DNA of 21,009 bases from Syntrophorhabdus sp. PtaB.Bin184 (GTDB lineage Bacteria; Desulfobacterota; Syntrophorhabdia; Syntrophorhabdales; Syntrophorhabdaceae). The stretch's first letter is position 1. The number at the start of each line of letters is the position of its first letter. Positions 7,917-14,912 of this stretch are shown piece after piece. The stretch is from positions 1 through 21,009 of the forward strand of contig MVQQ01000151.1 in assembly GCA_002067555.1 (NCBI GenBank), given 5' to 3'. The position numbers and the translations under genes were made by a program. The notes under the pieces are model-generated. The model ran no database searches. It was not told the DNA's origin and saw only the letters and a program-made list of their open reading frames with translations.

Positions 7917-9101
7917 TTATTTCCTCCCGTTTTTGAGTCCCAGTTCCAGGAAGTGTTTCCTCGATCGTTCTATCACGTCCATGGGGATGCAGTAGGCGAG
8001 ACGGAAGTGGCCCGGGGTGCCGAAGCCGACACCGGGGACGGCAAGGATGTGGTGTTTCTGAAGCTCCCTCACGAAGGCAATGTCGTCGGGGATGGGCGAC
8101 TTGGGAAAGATGTAGAACGCACCCATGGGCTTGACGACGGAGAGGCCCGCATCGACAAGGATGTTGTATAGAACGTCACGCTTCTTCTGGTAGTCGAGGA
8201 TGTCGACGCTGTTTTTCTGGAACCTGCTGACGAGGCGCTGCATGAGGGCGGGGGCGTTGATGAATCCCAGTATCCTGTTGGAGAAGATCATGGCGTCCAT
8301 GAGGGGTTTCAAGTTGGTGATACGGGGAGAGGCGGTTATGTAGCCGATACGTTCTCCCGGCAGCGCAAGGTCTTTTGAATGGGAGGTGACGGATATGGTG
8401 TCCTCGTAGATGTTGAAGACGTCAGGGAGGACGACGCCGTCGTAGAGTATCTTCCTGTAAGCTTCATCGGAGAGCAGGAAGATGCGCTGGCCCTTTTCCC
8501 GGCGCCTGTGAAGCACGGCCGCCAACTCCTGGAGTTCTTGCGCGGAGTAGACGACACCGGTGGGATTGTTCGGAGAGTTGATGATGATGGCCTTTGTCTT
8601 TCTCGTTATGGCGGCCTCTATCTTTGCCACGTCGAGGTGAAAGTCCTCCGTCGTCGGCACGAGCTTCATCACGCCGCCGTGGTTCTCGATGTAGAACTTG
8701 AATTCCACAAAGAAGGGGGTGAGCACGATGACCTCGTTGCCGGGATCGAGGAGGGACTTCAAAGCAACGTTCATCCCGCCCGCGGACCCGACGGTCATGA
8801 CGATGTGGTCCCTGGTGAAGGGCAGCCCCGTCCTTTGACTGTGAAAGTCTGCGATCTCCGCGCGCACATCCTCGTAGCCGCTGTTCGTCATGTAGCGGTG
8901 CATGCCCGGATCGTCGGAGGTGACGAGGCGAACGAGCTCTTCTTTCAGCCGGGCGGGGGGCTCCATGACGGGGTTGCCGAGGGTGAAGTCGAGTATATTC
9001 TCGGGCCCGTGTATCTTCTTCATCTTCTCCCCTTCCTCGAACATGGCCCGTATCCAGGAAGAATCTTTCATGGATTTGCTGATAGCTTTCGATATACCCA
9101 T
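7917..9101 (-). CDS. PLP-dependent aminotransferase, class I fold (second of tandem pair)
   Basis: This 394-residue fold-type I aminotransferase has the cofactor lysine K243 in SHSKDLALPGERIGY. NSPNNPTG supplies the PLP-contacting Asn, TPFFVEF lies in the active-site region, and HFRLAYC near the C terminus carries the substrate-carboxylate Arg. The start is the ATG at 9101 (MGISKAISKS), with AGAGGTGAG 4 nt upstream. The frame continues 5' into the previous gene, but that extension is not protein-like. It begins 5 bp after the stop of its paralogue and shares long identical runs with it, so the pair arose by duplication. Exact substrate is not readable from sequence. The Phe-rich leader upstream of the operon points to aromatic transamination (inference). 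Confidence 0.92.
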   Translation of the reverse strand: MGISKAISKSMKDSSWIRAMFEEGEKMKKIHGPENILDFTLGNPVMEPPARLKEELVRLVTSDDPGMHRYMTNSGYEDVRAEIADFHSQRTGLPFTRDHIVMTVGSAGGMNVALKSLLDPGNEVIVLTPFFVEFKFYIENHGGVMKLVPTTEDFHLDVAKIEAAITRKTKAIIINSPNNPTGVVYSAQELQELAAVLHRRREKGQRIFLLSDEAYRKILYDGVVLPDVFNIYEDTISVTSHSKDLALPGERIGYITASPRITNLKPLMDAMIFSNRILGFINAPALMQRLVSRFQKNSVDILDYQKKRDVLYNILVDAGLSVVKPMGAFYIFPKSPIPDDIAFVRELQKHHILAVPGVGFGTPGHFRLAYCIPMDVIERSRKHFLELGLKNGRK

Positions 9102-9106
9102 TTTGC

Positions 9107-10297
9107 TCACCTCTTTATGAAACGTTTTCCTATTCTGATGAATCCCTGCACGCTCTTCTCGATCGTCTCCATGGGGACACAGTACGCGATCCTGAAATAA
9201 CCCTTCTTTCCGAAACCCCTTCCGGGAACGACCATGATCCGCTCGTCCTGCTGGAGCATCCTGACGAAGACGAGTTCGTCGGCTACGGGGGAGCGGGGGA
9301 ACATGTAGAACGCTCCTTGCGGCTTCACGCATTCAAAGCCGCCTTCCATCAGCGCGTCGTAGAGTACGTCCCTTTTTCGCTGGTATTCGCCGATATCCAC
9401 GGAGGTGCGCTGAAACTTTGCGACGACCCGCTGGAACAGGGCCGGGGCGTTGACGAACCCCAGGGTCCTCTGTGTGATCATGAGGCCGGACACAAGAAGA
9501 TCCGCCTCGGCGATCCGCGGAGAGATGGCGATGTAGCCGATCCGTTCCCCGGGCAGGGCGAGGTCCTTCGAATGGGAATTTATGGAGAACGTCAGGTCGT
9601 AGGCCTTGAAGAGATTGGGCAGTGTTATGCCGTCATAGACAAGCTTCCGGTACGCGTCATCGGCTATGAGGTATATGTCCTGTCCCCGGGAGCGTTTGCC
9701 GTTAAGGAGCGCGACGAGGTCGGAGATGCTCCTCTGCGAGTAGACGGCCCCGGTCGGGTTGTTCGGGCTGTTGAGCAGGACTGCCCTCGTCCTCGGGGTG
9801 ATAGCCGCGGCCATCCTGTCAACGTCAAGCTGGAAATCATCTTTAGACCTGACGGTCTTGAGTTTGCCGCCATGGTTCACGACGTAGTTCTTGAACTCCC
9901 AGAAGAAGGGCGTCGGAACGATGATCTCGTCGCCCCTGTTGAGCATGCTCTTCAGCAGGATGTTGAGGCCTCCGGCGCTTCCGTTCGTCATAAAGACGTG
10001 GGAGGCGGTGAAGGGAAGGCCGTAGGTTTCCGCGAGGTATCCGGCGACGTCCTTGCGTACCTCCTCGTAGCCGCTGTTCGTCATGTAGCGGTGCATGCCC
10101 TTCACGGGATCGAGAAGCGTTTCGGCAATCATCTTCTGCAACTCCCGGGGAGGCTCGGTATCGGGGTTTCCGAGCGAAAAGTCGTAGACATTCTCTTCGC
10201 CGTAGAGCTTCTTTATCTTGATGCCTTCCTCGAACATCCTTCTTGTCCACCCTTCCTGGTCGGCTATCAGTTTTTGGATCTGTCGCGAAACGATCAT
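9107..10297 (-). CDS. PLP-dependent aminotransferase, class I fold (first of tandem pair)
   Basis: This 396-residue product is the paralogue of the downstream gene. It has K244 in SHSKDLALPGERIGY, NSPNNPTG, and YFRIAYC with the carboxylate-binding Arg. The N terminus RMFEEGIKIKKLYGEENVYDFSLGNPD resembles generic aspartate/aromatic aminotransferases of anaerobes. It does not look like DapL. The start ATG at 10297 has AAAAGGAG (10303-10310) 5 nt upstream. The second attenuator terminator ends 3 nt before that ribosome binding site, so expression should depend on readthrough. The leader peptide codes for nine Phe and one Tyr, from which I infer phenylalanine/tyrosine aminotransferase activity on phenylpyruvate or hydroxyphenylpyruvate. 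That specificity is inference. Confidence 0.93.
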   Translation of the reverse strand: MIVSRQIQKLIADQEGWTRRMFEEGIKIKKLYGEENVYDFSLGNPDTEPPRELQKMIAETLLDPVKGMHRYMTNSGYEEVRKDVAGYLAETYGLPFTASHVFMTNGSAGGLNILLKSMLNRGDEIIVPTPFFWEFKNYVVNHGGKLKTVRSKDDFQLDVDRMAAAITPRTRAVLLNSPNNPTGAVYSQRSISDLVALLNGKRSRGQDIYLIADDAYRKLVYDGITLPNLFKAYDLTFSINSHSKDLALPGERIGYIAISPRIAEADLLVSGLMITQRTLGFVNAPALFQRVVAKFQRTSVDIGEYQRKRDVLYDALMEGGFECVKPQGAFYMFPRSPVADELVFVRMLQQDERIMVVPGRGFGKKGYFRIAYCVPMETIEKSVQGFIRIGKRFIKR

Positions 10298-10313
10298 CGG
10301 TTCTCCTTTTCAT

Positions 10314-10345
10314 AAAAAAAGCCATGGGTCTCTTCGGCCCATGGC
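10314..10345 (-). terminator. Attenuator terminator 2, immediately before the aminotransferase RBS
   Basis: On the minus strand GCCATGGG and CCCATGGC form a perfect 8-bp stem (10345-10338 and 10328-10321) around a 9-nt loop. Seven T follow at 10320-10314. This is a textbook intrinsic terminator, but it lies upstream of the gene in the gene's own direction, as an attenuator would. Confidence 0.85.
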
Positions 10346-10352
10346 TATTAAG

Positions 10353-10383
10353 AAAAAAAGCCATGGGTCTTTGCACCCATGGC
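10353..10383 (-). terminator. Attenuator terminator 1
   Basis: On the minus strand GCCATGGGT and ACCCATGGC form a perfect 9-bp stem (10383-10375 and 10368-10360) with the 6-nt loop GCAAAG. Seven T follow at 10359-10353. The stem word is the same as in terminator 2, 14 nt further on. The left arm begins 10 nt after the leader-peptide stop codon, so a terminating ribosome would just leave it free. Confidence 0.87.
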
Positions 10384-10418
10384 CCTTTGCTTTCTAGAGC
10401 AAAGCTATGCCCGGGTGC
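10373..10418 (-). promoter_or_regulatory. Candidate antiterminator of the Phe leader
   Basis: On the minus strand GCACCC (10418-10413, inside leader codons 18-20) can pair with GGGTGC (10378-10373) in terminator 1's left arm and loop. Inside that, GGC (10411-10409) can pair with GCC (10383-10381) and CTTTGCT (10404-10398) with AGCAAAG (10391-10385). The leader stop codon TAG sits in the innermost loop. Forming this structure removes the left arm of terminator 1. A ribosome stalled on Phe codons would leave it free to form; one reaching the stop would disrupt it. Pairing was judged by eye. Confidence 0.6.
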
Positions 10419-10471
10419 GAGCTCCTAAAGAAGAAGAAAAAGTAAAAGAAAGCGGCAAAAAACTTCATCAT
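10394..10471 (-). CDS. Phenylalanine-rich leader peptide of aminotransferase operon
   Basis: A 25-codon frame begins ATG ATG AAG and ends with TAG at 10396-10394. Residues 4-15 read FFAAFFYFFFFF: nine Phe and one Tyr in twelve codons, both TTT and TTC being used. The remainder is RSSHPGIALL. Such a run directly before two intrinsic terminators is the hallmark of tRNA-Phe-dependent attenuation, as in the enterobacterial pheA leader. No Shine-Dalgarno is visible; the promoter upstream puts +1 on the A of the first ATG, so leaderless initiation is likely. A U/C-rich stretch could give Phe codons by chance. The in-frame start, the stop position and the terminators make that unlikely. Confidence 0.82.
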   Translation of the reverse strand: MMKFFAAFFYFFFFFRSSHPGIALL

Positions 10472-10477
10472 TTGAAC

Positions 10478-10506
10478 ATTAAAGATCACCACAGGGGTTT
10501 TGTCAA
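10478..10506 (-). promoter_or_regulatory. Sigma70-type promoter of aminotransferase operon
   Basis: On the minus strand a consensus -35 TTGACA (10506-10501) and a -10 TTTAAT (10483-10478, 5/6) are separated by exactly 17 bp. The expected +1 is position 10471, the first base of the leader-peptide ATG. Confidence 0.82.
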
Positions 10507-10572
10507 GCAAAAGATAGCGGGGATCAGGCCGCCACACGCGCGAGGGGAGGAGGCGGTAAAGGGGCTTACGGT

Positions 10573-10601
10573 TTGACATCGGCCTGCCGAGACCTTATAA
10601 T
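10573..10601 (+). promoter_or_regulatory. Perfect-consensus sigma70 promoter of moxR operon
   Basis: TTGACA (10573-10578) and TATAAT (10596-10601) are separated by 17 bp, identical to the sigma70 consensus. The expected start near 10608 gives a leader of about 30 nt. Transcription diverges from the aminotransferase promoter, with about 66 bp between the two -35 boxes. The 10507-10572 stretch between them shows no other recognisable site. Confidence 0.88.
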
Positions 10602-10637
10602 ATACCGGAATTTTTAACGTTCGTAAGGAGGCCACAC

Positions 10638-11489
10638 ATGGCAAGCGGTTCACAGGGATACAGCGGAAGCGACGATTACATAGCATCGAAAGCACTCATG
10701 GAGATTGTCAACGTGGCGGTTGTTCTGAGGAAACCGCTCGTGGTGAAAGGCGAGCCCGGCACAGGAAAGACACTCCTCGCCCACAGCATCGCCCGGGCGC
10801 TCAACAAGAAACTCCTGATCTGGAACATAAAGTCGACCACCAAGGCCCGCGACGGCCTGTACGTGTACGACACCGTGCAAAGGCTCAACGACGCACGGTT
10901 CAAGGACAAGGACATCAGCGACATCAGGCAGTACATCAAGATGGGAAAACTGGGCCAGGCATTCTCGAGTGACGAACAGGTCATCCTCCTCATCGACGAG
11001 ATCGACAAGGCCGATATCGAGTTTCCCAACGACCTGCTCAACGAGCTCGATGAGATGAGCTTTCACATCAACGAGCTTGACGAAGAGGTGACGGCGAAGC
11101 ACAGACCAATCGTCATCATAACGAGCAACTCGGAGAAAGAGCTTCCCGACGCGTTCCTCAGGAGATGCCTCTTCTACTACATCGAATTCCCCGACGGCGA
11201 GATGATGGAAAGGATCATCAAGGTCCACTATCCGGACATCGAGGACAAGCTTGTCAGGGAAGCCCTGAAGAGGTTCTACTGGATACGGGAGATGGACGGA
11301 CTGAAGAAGAGGCCGTCGACAAGCGAGCTTCTCGATTGGATAAAGGCCCTCGCCCTCGGCGGAATCAAGATAGAGAAGATCAACAACGAGATCCCCTTTC
11401 TCGGGACACTGCTCAAGAACGAACAGGATACGGACAGGTTCGTGCGTGTCTCGACGAATCAGGGTGGGTTTGGATTCAGAAGAAGGTAA
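10638..11489 (+). CDS. MoxR-family AAA+ ATPase
   Basis: The 283-residue cytoplasmic ATPase has Walker A GEPGTGKT (38-45), Walker B VILLIDE (115-121), a sensor-1 region IVIITSNSE, and the arginine-bearing PDAFLRRC. MoxR ATPases usually act as chaperones with a VWA-domain partner to mature or insert metal cofactors into enzymes, or to remodel complexes. The next gene, 2 bp downstream, encodes exactly such a partner. The ribosome binding site TAAGGAGG (10624-10631) is a perfect anti-16S match 6 nt before the ATG. Together with the consensus promoter it suggests strong constitutive expression. No client enzyme gene is adjacent, so the target is unknown. Confidence 0.92.
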   Translation: MASGSQGYSGSDDYIASKALMEIVNVAVVLRKPLVVKGEPGTGKTLLAHSIARALNKKLLIWNIKSTTKARDGLYVYDTVQRLNDARFKDKDISDIRQYIKMGKLGQAFSSDEQVILLIDEIDKADIEFPNDLLNELDEMSFHINELDEEVTAKHRPIVIITSNSEKELPDAFLRRCLFYYIEFPDGEMMERIIKVHYPDIEDKLVREALKRFYWIREMDGLKKRPSTSELLDWIKALALGGIKIEKINNEIPFLGTLLKNEQDTDRFVRVSTNQGGFGFRRR

Positions 11490-11491
11490 CC

Positions 11492-12709
11492 ATGTTCATA
11501 GATTTTTTCTTCACGCTCCGGAAGAAAGGTGTCCCCGTTTCCATCAAGGAATGGATGTCTTTCATCGAGGCATTGTACGAAGGTCATTTTCAATCGAACC
11601 TCAACCATCTGTATCACATCGGCAGGGCCTTTCTCGTCAAGAGCGAGGCGTATTACGACGCCTATGACCTTGCCTTTCAGGAGTTCTTCGGCGGCATTGC
11701 CACCGAGGATGTCGAACTCGACAAGGTGCTCGGATGGCTCGAGAACCCGCTGAACCGTTTGCCGAAGATGAGCCCCGAGGAGATCATGGAGTTTCAGAGA
11801 CAGCTCGAGGAGTTCCGGCGCACCCATGATCTCGAGGAACTGATGCGGCAGTTCAGGGAGCGCCTGAAAGAGCAGAAAGAGCGTCACGACGGCGGGAGCA
11901 AATGGGTTGGAACGGGAGGCAAATCGCCCTTTGGCGCTTATGGGTATCACCCCGGCGGGATCAGGGTCGGGGGAGAATCATGGATGCAGTCGGCCTCCAA
12001 GGTGGCCACGGAGCGCAGGTACCGCAACTACCGCAACGACATCATCCTCGATGTGCGGCAGACGAAGATGGCCCTCAAGAAGCTGCGCGAGCTCAAGCGC
12101 GAGGGCACCGAGGAAGAGTTGGACATAGAAGAGACCATTGACAAGACGGCTAAAGAAGGCGGCGAGATAGAGCTCGTCTTCAGCAAGTCCCGGGAGAACT
12201 CGGTGCGGATCATCCTTCTCATGGATACCGGGGGATCGATGCTGCCCTACACGGAGCTGTGCGAAAAACTCTTTTCCGCAGCCACCCAGGCGAATCACTT
12301 CAAGGAGTTCCGCTACTTCTTCTTCCATAATTGCATCTACCAGGATATCTACGAAGATATGGCCAATTACAAGAACGTGCCGACGGAGAAGCTCTTCTCC
12401 CTCTTCAACAAGAACTACAAGCTCATACTCGTCGGCGACGCCAGGATGGCCTATTCAGAGCTTTTCGAGGTGAACGGCTGCATCGACTATTTCTCGACGA
12501 ACGACAAGCCCGGCCTCGAGTGGCTCACAAGGATACGGGATCATTTCCCGCACTCGGTATGGCTCAACCCGACGCACAAGAACTTCTGGGGACATTACAC
12601 CGTTGACACCATCGGCAAGCTTTTTCCCATGTACGAGCTTACCATTGACGGTCTGAAGGACGCGATAAAGGCATTGACGTCGAAGACGAGGAACCTTCTC
12701 CACCAGTAA
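11492..12709 (+). CDS. VWA domain protein, CoxE-like, partner of MoxR ATPase
   Basis: The 405-residue protein begins MFIDFFFTLRKKGVPVS, typical of CoxE-like VWA proteins. The N-terminal half is helical and charged (about residues 90-135 are rich in Glu/Arg/Gln). The C-terminal VWA domain starts near residue 235 with the metal-site motif DTGGSM (D245), a variant of DxSxS common in this family. FHNCIYQDIYED and LVGDARMAYSEL follow. The ATG at 11492 lies 2 bp after the moxR stop with AAGAAGGT upstream. The frame is open farther upstream but overlaps moxR. As in CoxD/CoxE of CO dehydrogenase systems, the pair probably remodels a client protein, unidentified here. Confidence 0.9.
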   Translation: MFIDFFFTLRKKGVPVSIKEWMSFIEALYEGHFQSNLNHLYHIGRAFLVKSEAYYDAYDLAFQEFFGGIATEDVELDKVLGWLENPLNRLPKMSPEEIMEFQRQLEEFRRTHDLEELMRQFRERLKEQKERHDGGSKWVGTGGKSPFGAYGYHPGGIRVGGESWMQSASKVATERRYRNYRNDIILDVRQTKMALKKLRELKREGTEEELDIEETIDKTAKEGGEIELVFSKSRENSVRIILLMDTGGSMLPYTELCEKLFSAATQANHFKEFRYFFFHNCIYQDIYEDMANYKNVPTEKLFSLFNKNYKLILVGDARMAYSELFEVNGCIDYFSTNDKPGLEWLTRIRDHFPHSVWLNPTHKNFWGHYTVDTIGKLFPMYELTIDGLKDAIKALTSKTRNLLHQ

Positions 12710-12764
12710 GATGTCCTCGTCATGAAAGCCGGTCGCCACGTGCCGGCGCCCGCGAAAATAACTG

Positions 12765-12821
12765 TTACTATTTTTGAGAATATCCTTTATAATTTTGGGC
12801 AGGCCGGCTTCAAGCCGGCCT
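12765..12821 (+). promoter_or_regulatory. Candidate promoter with start-proximal hairpin before cNMP-PilB gene
   Basis: TATAAT at 12788-12793 matches the -10 consensus. The -35 is poor (TTACTA, 12765-12770, 17 bp spacing). The predicted start near 12800 is followed at once by a strong hairpin, AGGCCGGC and GCCGGCCT around TTCAA (12801-12821). It has no following T-run, so it is not a clear terminator. If the promoter is right, the mRNA would carry a 5'-terminal stem. The rest of the 12710-12896 gap shows nothing else I can name. Confidence 0.4.
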
Positions 12822-12896
12822 CAAAGACTTTACTATCCCGGCGGAGTTTAACGGGCATATGAACAAACGGGGCCTAACACTCTGGAGGATATCGTA

Positions 12897-14912
12897 GTGA
12901 GCGCCGCGATGGACAGGGTTTCGTCGCTCAAGAACACGGAGTTGTTCCGGGCTCTCGACGATGGCGATCTGGAAAAGCTTTCAACGAAACTGCGGGAAAG
13001 GGTCTATCCTCCGAACACTGCCATTGTCCGCGAAGGCGCCTCCGGCGACGCCATGTTTATCATCAAGAATGGACAGGTCGAGGTAAAGAAAAGAGAGCAG
13101 AACCTCGGCGTCGACCTCACCATAGCGACGCTCGGCATGGGGGCATGCTTCGGCGAGATGGCACTTCTTACCGGCAAGCCCCGCTCGGCCACGGTCATGG
13201 CAATCGCGGCGACAGAGCTTTTCGTTCTCGAAAAGAAGGACTTCGACGCGCTGCTCCTCGAGCACCCGAGCATCTCCATATCCATCAACAAGATAGTTGC
13301 AGAACGCATCGAGGAGATGAACACGCAGAAGAGCATGGGCGTCGTCTCGATGCAGACGCTCAAGATCGATCCCGATTTCATCACCGTCATACCCGAGGCG
13401 GAGGCATTGAAGTACAAGATGCTGGCCACCTCGTACGGCAACGGGAGTCTCACCATCGCCATGGTGAACCCCCAGGACATACTTGCCCTCGACGAGGCGC
13501 GCAGGCTGGTCAAGGCGAAGTTCACGAAGAGCGTGGCCCTCGATCAGATCATCGTCGCCGAGGAAGACTTCAAGCAGTTCATGGAGGGTGAGTACAAGAA
13601 CATCACCAAGCCCCTCGCCGAAGAGAAGACGGAGGTCAACCTCGACGATTTCCTGGATTCCATGGACCACATCCAGTCGGACATCATGAAGGATGTCGAG
13701 TTCGACGAGGGCCAGGAGGACGATTCGGGTATCACCGATCTCGCGCGCGAGGCCGAGGGCGCCCCCATCATCAGACTGACGAACAACATCATTGCCATGG
13801 CTTTGAAAAAGGGTGCCAGCGATATCCACATCGAACCCATGGAGCGCGGACTGCGCGTCCGGTACCGCATCGACGGCGTGCTGCGCGAAGAGATGATGCT
13901 TCCCAAGAAGGTGCAATTGCCGCTTATCAGCAGGGTTAAGATCATATCGAAACTGGATATCACCGAGCGCCGTCTTCCCCAGGACGGCAGGATCACCATC
14001 AAACTCGGCAGCAAGTCCGTCGATTTCCGTGTCTCCACGGTGCCGACCAAGTTCGGCGAAAAGATCTGTACGAGGATCCTCGACAAGACGAACACGACTA
14101 TGGGTCTCGACAAGCTCATCTCGCACCCGCCCGTCCTCGAGCTTGTCCGCGACATGATCAAGAAGCCCTACGGCATCATCTACGTCACCGGCCCCACGGG
14201 GTCGGGAAAGAGCACGACGCTCTACAGTTCGCTTGCCGAGATCAACGATATCGGTGTCAACATATCCACGGTCGAAGACCCTGTCGAGTACGATCTTGAG
14301 GGTGTCAATCAAGTGCAGGTGAACTCCGATATCGGGCTCGACTTTGCGCGGGTGTTGAGGGCCTTCCTGAGACAGGACCCGGACATCATCCTCGTCGGCG
14401 AGACGCGTGACACGGAGACGGCGAAGATAGCCGTCGAGGCGGCTCTCACCGGTCACCTTGTTTTCACGACGCTTCACGCGAACGACGCTCCGAGCACCTT
14501 CATGCGTCTTTCCGAAATGGGCATCGAGCCCTTTCTCATCTCCACCTCCGTCATCGGCATCATTGCCCAGCGTCTCGTTCGAAGGATCTGTGGCAAGTGC
14601 AAGGAAGCCTACCAGCCCGACCCCATGATCCTGAAATATCTCGACCTCGATGAGGGCACCACGCTGTACAGGGGAAAGGGATGTGACGTGTGCGGGGGAA
14701 CGGGATACAAGGGAAGGGTCGGTGTGTACGAGGTCCTCATCGTCAACGAAGAATTGAGGCATCTCATCGCGGAAGGGGCCGACACTCTGGCCATCAGGGA
14801 CGCGGCGGTAAGAAGCGGCATGAAGGCCCTGAAGGAATACTGCCTCATCCTTCTCAACGAGGGGCTTACTACCGTTGACGAAGTCCTCCGGACGGTCGCG
14901 GTCCAAAATTGA
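12897..14912 (+). CDS. GspE/PilB-type secretion ATPase with N-terminal cyclic-nucleotide-binding domain
   Basis: This 671-residue fusion has four parts. A cNMP-binding domain (about 10-130) keeps the phosphate-binding cassette FGEMALLTGKPRSATV with E87 and R96, so ligand binding is plausible. A GspE-N/MshEN-like domain (about 150-225) follows. The T2SSE ATPase carries Walker A GPTGSGKS (432-439) and Walker B DIILVGE (496-502). A zinc tetracysteine has C565/C568 and C596/C599. Such ATPases power type IV pilus or type II secretion pseudopilus assembly. The GTG at 12897 has GGAGG 8 nt upstream; the ATG at 12909 is the alternative. No pilus or secretion partner is nearby, so pathway membership is open and no gene symbol is assigned. 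Confidence 0.93.
   Translation: MSAAMDRVSSLKNTELFRALDDGDLEKLSTKLRERVYPPNTAIVREGASGDAMFIIKNGQVEVKKREQNLGVDLTIATLGMGACFGEMALLTGKPRSATVMAIAATELFVLEKKDFDALLLEHPSISISINKIVAERIEEMNTQKSMGVVSMQTLKIDPDFITVIPEAEALKYKMLATSYGNGSLTIAMVNPQDILALDEARRLVKAKFTKSVALDQIIVAEEDFKQFMEGEYKNITKPLAEEKTEVNLDDFLDSMDHIQSDIMKDVEFDEGQEDDSGITDLAREAEGAPIIRLTNNIIAMALKKGASDIHIEPMERGLRVRYRIDGVLREEMMLPKKVQLPLISRVKIISKLDITERRLPQDGRITIKLGSKSVDFRVSTVPTKFGEKICTRILDKTNTTMGLDKLISHPPVLELVRDMIKKPYGIIYVTGPTGSGKSTTLYSSLAEINDIGVNISTVEDPVEYDLEGVNQVQVNSDIGLDFARVLRAFLRQDPDIILVGETRDTETAKIAVEAALTGHLVFTTLHANDAPSTFMRLSEMGIEPFLISTSVIGIIAQRLVRRICGKCKEAYQPDPMILKYLDLDEGTTLYRGKGCDVCGGTGYKGRVGVYEVLIVNEELRHLIAEGADTLAIRDAAVRSGMKALKEYCLILLNEGLTTVDEVLRTVAVQN

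Noticed and set aside
8379..10315. Long plus-strand open frames opposite the two aminotransferase genes
   Set aside because: Both true genes have complete active-site motifs and ribosome binding sites on the minus strand; the opposite frames are compositional shadows.
10321..10383. Reading the tandem hairpins as plus-strand terminators
   Set aside because: The T-runs follow the stems only on the minus strand; on the plus strand the stems are preceded by A-runs and no plus-strand gene ends upstream.
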